Both the position numbers and the translations under genes were made by a program. Below are positions 1 to 4,614 of a stretch of 5,537 bases of DNA, piece by piece. Under the pieces are notes generated by a model that was not told the origin of the DNA, ran no database searches, and saw only the letters and a program-made list of their open reading frames with translations. Numbering within the stretch: the first letter of the stretch is position 1; every line of letters starts with the position of its first letter. This DNA is from JBDSGC01 sp046594105 (GTDB lineage: Bacteria > Acidobacteriota > Thermoanaerobaculia > Gp7-AA8): positions 1 to 5,537 of the forward strand of contig JBKJQB010000313.1 in NCBI GenBank assembly GCA_046594105.1, in the 5' to 3' direction.

Positions 1-309
1 GGCGGGAAGCTCCCGGGCCACTACCTCCCGCACCGTGGCCAGATTCGAAATCAGATCGTCCACCGGCACGTGCCGTCTCTCCAGCATCACCTTGGCCCAG
101 CGGGCATAGTCGGCAAACAGCAGGTCGCTGTTCACGCTCAACGCCTGCTCCAGATACTGCAGGTGGTAGACGGCGTCGCGCGTGCAGTGGGTCAGCCCCT
201 TTGCGCCGTAGCGTTGCTCGAGCTCGGGATGCCGATCGAAATGCAGTGCGGCAATCTCGCTGGCCAGACGTCCCCGTACATTGCCCAGTTGTTCGATCGA
301 ATCAGTCAT
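1..309 (-). CDS. Partial N-terminus of a probable cobalamin (B12)-binding-domain protein
   Basis: The reading frame opens at an ATG (309-307) and stays open for 103 codons to the window edge, so only the N-terminus is seen. It starts MTDSIEQLGNVRGRLASEI and contains HPELEQRYG near residues 30-38, then a helical stretch with AVYHLQYLEQAL and LFADYARWAKVML. From memory this resembles the helical N-terminal region found before B12-binding domains in stand-alone cobalamin-binding proteins; the B12 domain itself would lie beyond the window, so the function is inferred. No MerR-type DNA-binding domain precedes it, so it is not a complete CarH-like regulator. The start lies 3 nt after the stop of the ABM gene, indicating one operon. 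Confidence that this is a real gene is high; confidence in the family is moderate. Confidence 0.6.
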   Translation of the reverse strand, partial: MTDSIEQLGNVRGRLASEIAALHFDRHPELEQRYGAKGLTHCTRDAVYHLQYLEQALSVNSDLLFADYARWAKVMLERRHVPVDDLISNLATVREVVARELPA

Positions 310-312
310 TAG

Positions 313-642
313 TCAGTCACTCAGCTTCTCGAAGAAACGGAGTTGGGTCACCGCCGGATCGAGCCGCAACCCCCGCGGTATGCCGCTATGCGATTCGCGG
401 TAGGTATGGCTGTGGTGCCAGCTGCGAAAACTCTCCTGATCCGTCCAGTAGGTCAGCAGCCAGAATTCGTCCGGGTCATCCAACGGCGTGACCACCTCCA
501 TCCGAACAAAGCCCGAGGCTCCGTCCACCAGATGCGGCCGCCGGAGGAACGCCTCGCGCACCTCGGGAGTCATCGCATTGGCAACCCGGAACCTGCTGAT
601 CGCCAAAAAAGGGGAAGGCCCTGAGGAGTCCGGAACGTGCAT
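313..642 (-). CDS. ABM-domain (HmoA/IsdG-like) small monooxygenase family protein
   Basis: This is a 109-residue protein with the single ferredoxin-like alpha-beta fold of the antibiotic biosynthesis monooxygenase superfamily, whose members act as dimers on quinols or haem. Core segments are FLAISRFRV (12-20), a helix ending in RRP (34-36), GFVRMEV (44-50), LLTYW (62-66) and SFRSWHHSHTYRESH (71-85). Trp75 and His85 have the 10-residue spacing of the IsdG haem-degradation Trp67/His77 pair. In my alignment the IsdG catalytic Asn7 falls on Ser16, so haem cleavage is unproven. The frame extends upstream to about 858, but that part runs through palindromic repeats. I chose the ATG at 642 because the conserved fold starts just after it and a -10-like hexamer precedes it by 8 nt. 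It leads an operon with the probable B12-binding gene. Substrate unknown. Confidence 0.8.
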   Translation of the reverse strand: MHVPDSSGPSPFLAISRFRVANAMTPEVREAFLRRPHLVDGASGFVRMEVVTPLDDPDEFWLLTYWTDQESFRSWHHSHTYRESHSGIPRGLRLDPAVTQLRFFEKLSD

Positions 643-650
643 GGCTGCCG

Positions 651-656
651 ATTCTA
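651..656 (-). promoter_or_regulatory. -10-like element for the ABM operon, possible leaderless start
   Basis: On the minus strand TAGAAT lies exactly 8 nt before the ATG at 642. Transcription would begin at or within a few bases of the start codon. No Shine-Dalgarno sequence is present in the preceding 20 nt. No convincing -35 box is seen at the usual spacing, so the call rests on the hexamer and on its matching position in two other genes of the window. Confidence 0.4.
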
Positions 657-708
657 GACCAGTGAGTGGGAGATGAACGTGCGCTCCATGGCTCTGAGCG
701 AAACGAAC

Positions 709-818
709 GTAGCACCGGCATCCTTGCCGGCCGTGGCGCCGGCTTCCAGCCGGCGCTGATTGGCGAGCCCCCGCGGGCAGGATGCCCGCGGCACGGCCGG
801 CAGGGATGCCGGCGCTAC
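709..818. repeat. Composite nested palindrome (four GCCGGC-type hairpins inside 27-bp arms)
   Basis: The outer arms 709-735 and 792-818 are inverted copies with 25 of 27 positions matching; each starts GTAGC and contains CCGGCATCC. Between them lie two perfect 9-bp hairpins: GCGCCGGCT/AGCCGGCGC with a TCC loop (736-756) and CCGCGGGCA/TGCCCGCGG with a GGA loop (771-791). Each outer arm is also a small hairpin, CCGGCA with TGCCGG around TCCT or GGGA. The element can therefore fold as one long cruciform or as four short hairpins. Similar GCCGGC-rich palindromes are dispersed repeats in several GC-rich phyla. No transposase or RAYT gene is nearby. Its role is unknown; termination, nucleoid binding and mRNA stability are all possible. 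Confidence 0.85.
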
Positions 819-918
819 GAAAGGCAGCCATTTCCCCAGCATCGCGACAGAGGTTCAATTAAAAGAAAGAGACGGCGCGCGCGATGCGACTGAGAGAAAG
901 AAACTGGCGCGATCCAGA
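819..918. other. Intergenic spacer between the two palindromic elements
   Basis: No gene or strong secondary structure is supported here. It is purine-rich, with two loosely similar tracts (AAGAAAGAGAC at 863-873 and GAGAAAGAAAC at 894-904) about 31 nt apart. Open frames across it are low-complexity Arg/Ala/Gly translations of the repeats and are not credible proteins. Confidence 0.5.
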
Positions 919-1144
919 GCCGGCGAAGCCGGCGCCAGAATGTAGCCCCCGGCGCGCCAGCCGGGGGAAAAACGAGGAGCCTCGCTTGCGAGCCCGGTTA
1001 CGGGCGGTAGAACGGGTCAGGAGCTGGATCGCAGGGCGACTTCGTTGCTCTTCTGTCGCCCGCTGCGCGGGCTTGTTTCTGACTGGGCTCTACAATCCCC
1101 CGGCTGACGCCGGGGGCTAAATTCTTGCGCCCGCTGACGCGGGC
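919..1144. repeat. Second palindrome cluster with long-range inverted ends
   Basis: A run of short GC-rich hairpins: GCCGGC/GCCGGC (919-933), CCCCCGGC/GCCGGGGG around GCGCCA (946-967), CTCGC/GCGAG (981-992), GCCCG/CGGGC (992-1005), GCCCGC/GCGGGC (1058-1072), CCCCCGGC/GCCGGGGG around TGAC (1097-1116) and GCCCGC/GCGGGC around TGAC (1129-1144). The 12-mer TAGCCCCCGGCG at 943-954 has its exact inverse at 1108-1119, and the match extends to 15 of 16 outward, so 940-1123 is itself a large inverted-repeat unit. The last two hairpins share a CTGACG core. No coding potential is seen; function unknown. Confidence 0.75.
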
Positions 1145-1216
1145 TGATCCACGAACAGCTTGATTCCGAAAGCGGCTGCGCGGCCATTCCTACACGGCTT
1201 GCCCGGCTCACCAGAC
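1145..1216. other. Leader region upstream of the sensory operon
   Basis: This 72-nt stretch lies between the palindrome cluster and the -10-like hexamer. No conventional -35 box is seen 16-18 nt upstream of that hexamer; TTGCCC at 1199-1204 is only 12 nt away. If the operon is leaderless, this stretch holds the upstream promoter contacts and any activator site, but I see no clear operator palindrome. Confidence 0.35.
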
Positions 1217-1222
1217 TATGAT
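1217..1222 (+). promoter_or_regulatory. -10-like element for the PATAN/PYP operon, possible leaderless start
   Basis: TATGAT, one base from the sigma-70 consensus, lies 8 nt before the GTG at 1231, so transcription would start at about the start codon. There is no Shine-Dalgarno sequence between them (CCGCCGCC). The spacing is identical to that before the divergent ABM gene. Confidence 0.45.
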
Positions 1223-1230
1223 CCGCCGCC

Positions 1231-2403
1231 GTGCCAGGAGAGCTGATTGTCATCACAGGGCCGGAGGAACCGACACGCGAGCGGATCGCTGCTCTGCTCA
1301 ATACCCAGGGTTACAAGGTCCTGAGCGTTGCTTCGGAGGATGCTGCGGTGGCTTCCCTGGGCCAGATGAAACTGGTCGTCCCCGATCTGGTTCTGTCTGA
1401 AATCCGGGGCCAGGGCATTCCGCCTCTCGTCGCCCATCTGCGCGGCAGTCCGCTGACCCAGGACGTCCCCATTCTGCTTTTTGCCAACGGCAGCCAGGAC
1501 GAGCGACGCCGGGCATTGCTGCTGGGCATCTCGGATCTGATCCAACGTCCGTACGACCCCGAGGATGTCGTGCTGATGGTGAGGCTCGCACTCGATCGCG
1601 TGCGGGAGCGGCGTCGCTCAGGGGAAGCTCTGCAGGGAACGCTCGACATGCTGGCCATCCCCGAGTTACTGCAATCACTGGAAGCAGGAGGACGAAGCGG
1701 CATTGTCGAGATCAGCACTCACGGGAACTCCGCCACGATCTGGGTTCGAGGAGGTCGCGTGATCGACGCTCTGACCCGCGACGGACTCCGTGGCGAAGCG
1801 GCCTTCTTCTCCCTCTTCCTCTGGGACGAAGGCTCGTTCAGCGTCATCTATGGTGCGGTGGAAGTGGCCCAGCGGATCAGCATGCCGACCACCGGTCTCC
1901 TGCTCGAAGCCGCCCGTCGTGCAGACGAGGCGCAGGCTGTGCTCGACCGGCCGCCATTTGCCTCCATCCCCGATCCCCCTCCTCTTCCACCCCGAGAGCT
2001 CCTCGCTGCTCATCGCGCTCTGACTCTGCTCAACGTTGCGAGCTCCTATGCGGGGAGCGTCGCCCAGCCGGCATTCCTGGCAGCGGCGCTCGAAGAATCG
2101 CGAAGTGAGGCCGCGCTCGAGATTGCCGTCCTGAATCTGTTCGAGGTTCGGACCTCCGGCCAGGTGGCTCTCGTCGACGCTGCCACTGCTCCTTTGGACG
2201 TCTCTCTCGTCGTCAACGGAACCGCCAGGTGGCTGCTGCGGTTCTTTACACGAATGAACCGGGCCTTTCCCGGCCGCTTCGAAACCCAGCAGCTTCGAGG
2301 CATCACCGAGGCCGTCAGCGACGATCTGGAATCGCTCGGCTTTTATTCAGCCCTCGGCTTGGCACCGGCGCCGAAACGGCCCGCACCGGAGGAGCATTCA
2401 TGA
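1231..2403 (+). CDS. Degenerate receiver domain plus PATAN (DUF4388) regulator
   Basis: This is a 390-residue cytoplasmic signalling protein. Residues 5-125 form a response-regulator receiver fold, but the pocket is degenerate: the acidic pair after strand 1 is replaced (VITGPEEP), the phosphoacceptor position in PDLVLSEI is Glu57 rather than Asp, the switch Thr position is Phe84, and the conserved Lys before Pro is Arg106 (QRPYDP). It is thus probably not phosphorylated. Residues 136-233 are a good PATAN/DUF4388 domain: GTLDML, IPELLQSLEAGGRSG, VRGGRVIDA, LWDEGSF, and the closing LLLEAARRADE. A proline-rich linker (about 240-258) leads to a helical C-terminal region (about 259-385) that I do not recognise. 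PATAN receivers such as PixE act in cyanobacterial phototaxis by protein contacts. The start is GTG; the stop overlaps the PYP-V4R gene by ATGA. Confidence 0.88.
   Translation: MPGELIVITGPEEPTRERIAALLNTQGYKVLSVASEDAAVASLGQMKLVVPDLVLSEIRGQGIPPLVAHLRGSPLTQDVPILLFANGSQDERRRALLLGISDLIQRPYDPEDVVLMVRLALDRVRERRRSGEALQGTLDMLAIPELLQSLEAGGRSGIVEISTHGNSATIWVRGGRVIDALTRDGLRGEAAFFSLFLWDEGSFSVIYGAVEVAQRISMPTTGLLLEAARRADEAQAVLDRPPFASIPDPPPLPPRELLAAHRALTLLNVASSYAGSVAQPAFLAAALEESRSEAALEIAVLNLFEVRTSGQVALVDAATAPLDVSLVVNGTARWLLRFFTRMNRAFPGRFETQQLRGITEAVSDDLESLGFYSALGLAPAPKRPAPEEHS
2388..2392 (+). promoter_or_regulatory. Shine-Dalgarno site that fixes the PYP-V4R start
   Basis: GGAGG lies 7 nt before the ATG at 2400, inside the last codons of the upstream gene. 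It supports this start over in-frame upstream codons and indicates translational coupling through the ATGA overlap. Confidence 0.8.
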
Positions 2404-3377
2404 CAGACCTCTCGCGTCTGACTCTGACTGAAATCGACTCACTTCCCTTCGGCTACATCGGACTGGCCCGTGATGGGACGATCCGGAAGTACAACCGCTA
2501 CGAGGCGGACCTGGCGCACACGGATCCCGAGCGGGTTCTCGGGAAGAACTTCTTTCGCGATCTCGCACCCTGTACGCAGGTGAAAGAATTCGAAGGACGC
2601 TTCACCGATTTTGCGTCCGGCAGGATCGCCGAGCCGACGCTTTCGTTCGATTTCGTATTCACGTTCCGGCACGGTGCGCAGAAGGTACGGATTGGTCTGG
2701 TGCGGACCCCGCTACCGGACGAAGTGATCGTCACCGTCACCCGAGTGCGCGACCTGGACCTCCCACTTTCGGCGGAGATCCGCCACGATCCCGAACGCCG
2801 GATGCTTTTTGACGCGAGCGGCGCGCGGGTGGTCGCTGCGGGAAGCGATTTCTGGCGCGCACTGGACACCGCTCTGGGTGGACGCGACTCCGCCGGCTGG
2901 TCCGAGACTCTCCGCAGAACCGGATTCGAATGGGGCCTGGCGCACGCCGTCAGAGTCGAGGCCACCGTGCAGAACCGGCTGAAACTGGCGATGCGCGAAA
3001 CCGAGCTCTATGTGGCCATCGAATATCTGAGTGGCTCGATCGGGGTTCTGGGGATGGGGCGTTTCGAGCTCGACCTCACGTACCGTCGCCGAGGATTGAT
3101 GGTCGTCACTCACTTCGACAGCCCGGCCGTGGTGATGGAAGGGGGAGACCAGCCTTGCTGCGCCCTGATCGAGGGACTCCATGCTGGGATGATCAGCCAT
3201 CTGGCCGGCCGCAGGCTGACCGCTCGGGAGATTGCGTGCAGCCGCGCTCCAGGCGAGCCATGCCGATTTGTCCTCGGAACCGAGGAACGATTGCAGAAGC
3301 TTCTGAGTCCGGCGCCAGGTTCCGCTGACGCAGATCTGCTCCTATCCCTCGGCCTGCGCCCTCCGGTGACAACATGA
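2400..3377 (+). CDS. Photoactive yellow protein-like PAS domain fused to a V4R domain
   Basis: This is a 325-residue soluble sensor. Residues 10-118 match photoactive yellow protein (PYP): LPFGYIGLARDG, KYNRYEAD, VLGKNFFRDLAPCT and FDFVFTF. Cys58 sits in the APCT motif at the place of PYP Cys69, which carries the p-coumaroyl chromophore. Tyr31 and Glu35 match PYP Tyr42 and Glu46, which hydrogen-bond it; PYP Thr50 and Arg52 are replaced by Ala39 and Thr41. Residues about 165-303 form a V4R (4-vinyl reductase) domain, a ligand-binding module also found in DmpR/XylR-type regulators. It has Cys253-Cys254, the segment EGLHAGMISHLAGRRLTARE, and Cys280 and Cys288 in the family's closing CxxxGxPCxF-like motif. 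The C254-C280-C288 spacing suits metal binding. No output domain is present, so signalling probably runs through the overlapping PATAN protein. Photoactivity needs p-coumarate supply genes, none of which are in the window. Confidence 0.88.
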   Translation: MTDLSRLTLTEIDSLPFGYIGLARDGTIRKYNRYEADLAHTDPERVLGKNFFRDLAPCTQVKEFEGRFTDFASGRIAEPTLSFDFVFTFRHGAQKVRIGLVRTPLPDEVIVTVTRVRDLDLPLSAEIRHDPERRMLFDASGARVVAAGSDFWRALDTALGGRDSAGWSETLRRTGFEWGLAHAVRVEATVQNRLKLAMRETELYVAIEYLSGSIGVLGMGRFELDLTYRRRGLMVVTHFDSPAVVMEGGDQPCCALIEGLHAGMISHLAGRRLTAREIACSRAPGEPCRFVLGTEERLQKLLSPAPGSADADLLLSLGLRPPVTT

Positions 3378-3532
3378 ATCCACCTGAACCGACCAAGACT
3401 CCCGTAGACACCGCAGAAGAAATGGAGCGTATCCGCTGGGACTACGACCCGGAGGACGACCTGGCCTCCCCGCTCGTCAGGACCGAGCGCTACTTCCAGG
3501 ATTTCCCCTGGGACGCAGACGACGACGGGTGA
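3374..3532 (+). CDS. Small acidic hypothetical protein, third gene of the PYP operon
   Basis: This is a 52-residue frame starting MNPPEPTKTPVDTAEEMERI. Its ATG overlaps the stop of the PYP-V4R gene as ATGA, the same junction as between the first two genes. I do not recognise a family. It has 10 Asp and 6 Glu against 5 Lys/Arg (net about -11), three aromatic-acidic patches (RWDYDPEDD, YFQDFPWD, and the terminal ADDDG), and no Cys or membrane segment. The ribosome-binding sequence is weak (GGTGA at 3365-3369), so translation probably depends on coupling. The overlap, clean frame and biased composition favour a real gene. It may be a binding partner or adaptor of the two upstream proteins; this is inferred from context only. 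Confidence 0.65.
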   Translation: MNPPEPTKTPVDTAEEMERIRWDYDPEDDLASPLVRTERYFQDFPWDADDDG

Positions 3533-3712
3533 AGGCCACTACTCGCCAGCGTGATGGGCGCAATCGGCCCAGAGCGGCACATTCGGCCCGCACCCGAATG
3601 GTCAGGTAGGCGATGGCGCGCACTTTCTATAGGTACGCGGTGTCCGCACTGGCTCTGCCGTCCGCCAACGAATTGCCAGTCGTCGTGTCGCACGTTCGGT
3701 GGATTCATGATT
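3533..3712. other. Intergenic region with one perfect inverted repeat
   Basis: This separates the sensory operon from the selenoprotein gene. CATTCGG (3580-3586) and CCGAATG (3594-3600) form a perfect 7-bp inverted repeat around a 7-nt loop. No T-tract follows, so it is a poor intrinsic terminator; it could be an operator or a factor-assisted 3' end. No convincing gene is present; the frame opening at 3613 is an out-of-frame shadow of the peroxiredoxin. Confidence 0.4.
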
Positions 3713-3718
3713 TAAGAT
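3713..3718 (+). promoter_or_regulatory. -10-like element for the peroxiredoxin gene, possible leaderless start
   Basis: TAAGAT lies 6 nt before the ATG at 3725, with no Shine-Dalgarno sequence and no clear -35 box. The arrangement matches the -10-like hexamers before the other two operon-leading genes and suggests a leaderless transcript. Confidence 0.4.
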
Positions 3719-3724
3719 GGGTGC

Positions 3725-4264
3725 ATGCGATCGCTAGCAATCGTTTTGTTATTCATCGGTGTGACAGCTGCCGCCGCCTCGTTCCCTGCAATTGGAGAGA
3801 AGGCGCCTCCGTTCGCGCTGAGAGATCAAACCGGCGCGAAATTGAAGCTCTCGTCGTTTCGCGGGCGCAAGGTCGTGCTGGTCTTCTATCGCGGATCCTG
3901 GTGACCATACTGTACCCGGCAGGTTGCCGGGCTGCGTGATCTGACCCAGCAAGGCGAGACGGTCTCCATTTTGGCAATCAGTCCGGATTCGCGCGAGCAG
4001 ACGCGCTCTTTCCTGCAGAAGATTGAGGCGGACGGAAAGGGAAAGGTTCCGTTCTCTCTTCTCGCCGATCCTGCAAGCAGAACGATCGATCGGTACGCTC
4101 TGCGAGACCCGGCGTATGCGGGTCAGAAATTCGAAGGCATTCCCCATCCGGCCGTCTTCGTACTCGACAGAGAGGGAACGGTGCGATGGTCGAAAGTCGA
4201 GACCGATTACCGGCAACGTCCCTCCAACGCAGAGGTCCGCATGGCGCTTGACGCCATTCCTTAG
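3725..4264 (+). CDS. Exported peroxiredoxin-like selenoprotein with in-frame TGA (Sec60)
   Basis: Reading through one TGA (3902-3904, codon 60) gives a continuous 179-residue AhpC/TSA-type peroxiredoxin-like protein. Residues 1-18 form a Sec signal peptide (MRSLAIVLLFIGVTAAAA), so the mature protein is probably periplasmic. The thioredoxin-fold core follows: GEKAPPFALRDQTG (24-37), VVLVFYRGSW (50-59), Sec60-Pro-Tyr-Cys63, LAISPDS (83-89), FSLLADP, and a closing GIPHPAVFVLDREGTVRW. Relatives carry Cys-Pro-Tyr-Cys in FYRGxWCPYC, so the TGA falls exactly on the redox-active cysteine, giving a UxxC site with Cys63 as probable resolving residue. The frame stays clean for 119 codons after TGA and a SECIS-like hairpin follows. 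It likely reduces peroxides or acts as a thiol oxidoreductase. A nonsense mutation is the alternative. The selA/B/C/D genes needed are not in the window. Confidence 0.85.
3902..3938 (+). promoter_or_regulatory. Putative bacterial SECIS element after the Sec TGA
   Basis: Directly after the TGA, CCCGGC (3915-3920) and GCCGGG (3926-3931) form a perfect 6-bp GC stem around the loop AGGTT; the loop A and last T can pair, leaving GGT. The loop starts 17 nt after the TGA. The Escherichia coli fdhF SECIS has 17 nt before its loop AGGUCU, against 16 here, and shares the AGGU that SelB recognises. A weak lower stem (3906-3908 with 3936-3938) is possible. Confidence 0.75.
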
Positions 4265-4299
4265 CCGAGTTGGTCTCCACGCTGAGGAGGTTACTGGCG

Positions 4300-4556
4300 G
4301 CCCGCCGAGGTATTGATTGACCGGGTTGCATAGTCGGCGTCCTGAAGTCCATCGTCGATCCAGTGACCAGTTGCATGTCGACTCCACGGCCACTGCCGTG
4401 ATGCGCTCCCGGAACAGAAGGAGTGCCGCGAACACTTTGCCGATCCGATCCTTCACACGCCTGCACAGAACTTGACGGTCTGCTCCGTCGACAAACGGCC
4501 ACAGAGTTGTGGTTCGAGTGAAGGTCGATCGCGCTGTACGGATCTCTCTCTTGCAT
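4300..4556 (-). pseudogene. IS110-family transposase N-terminal remnant
   Basis: On the minus strand an ATG at 4556 opens MQERDPYSAIDLHSNHNSVAV, the first acidic motif of the IS110 DEDD (RuvC-like) domain. The next frame gives VDGADRQVLCRRV, FRERITAVAVESTCNW, then a third frame WIDDGLQDADY, then NPVNQYLGG. Removing one T from the TTT at 4493-4495 and one base from TCAC at 4363-4366 restores VAVVDGADRQ and the hallmark ESTxNWYW. A small deletion then separates DADY from NPVNQY. Only about 85 of some 340 residues survive, so it is non-functional. Ends are approximate; no terminal repeats or target duplication are visible. It lies between the convergent selenoprotein and anti-sigma genes. Confidence 0.75.
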
Positions 4557-4614
4557 CGGGGCATCGCCTTTCTGCTGGAGACGGTGCGCCTCCTTCGACA
4601 AGCCCGGATGCGTA
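4557..4614. other. Short spacer between IS remnant and anti-sigma gene
   Basis: This is 58 nt with no clear terminator for the anti-sigma operon. The right boundary of the insertion remnant may lie here, but no terminal sequence can be recognised. Confidence 0.3.

Noticed and set aside
643..858. Upstream in-frame extension of the ABM gene to about 858
   Set aside because: It translates the palindromic repeat (PAGRAAGILPAGARQ-type low complexity) and bypasses the -10-like element; the conserved fold starts after the ATG at 642.
863..910. Direct repeat AAGAAAGAGAC / GAGAAAGAAAC
   Set aside because: The match is short, imperfect and purine-biased, likely chance; mentioned only in the spacer entry.
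884..1120. Open frames across the repeat region (884-1120 plus, 1017-1301 minus)
   Set aside because: They translate GC-rich palindromes, have no family features and no translation signals.
709..1144. CRISPR array
   Set aside because: The repeats are nested palindromes of differing sequence without regular spacers of constant length.
3580..3600. Intrinsic terminator after the PYP operon
   Set aside because: The stem is perfect but only 7 bp, and no T-rich tract follows.
3971..4264. Stand-alone 97-residue gene starting at TTG 3971
   Set aside because: It is the C-terminal part of the peroxiredoxin in the same frame; it lacks the active site and has no start signal of its own.
3725..4264. 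Peroxiredoxin as a simple nonsense pseudogene
   Set aside because: There is no other lesion, the TGA is precisely at the catalytic cysteine, and a SECIS-like hairpin is at the right distance. It remains the main alternative.
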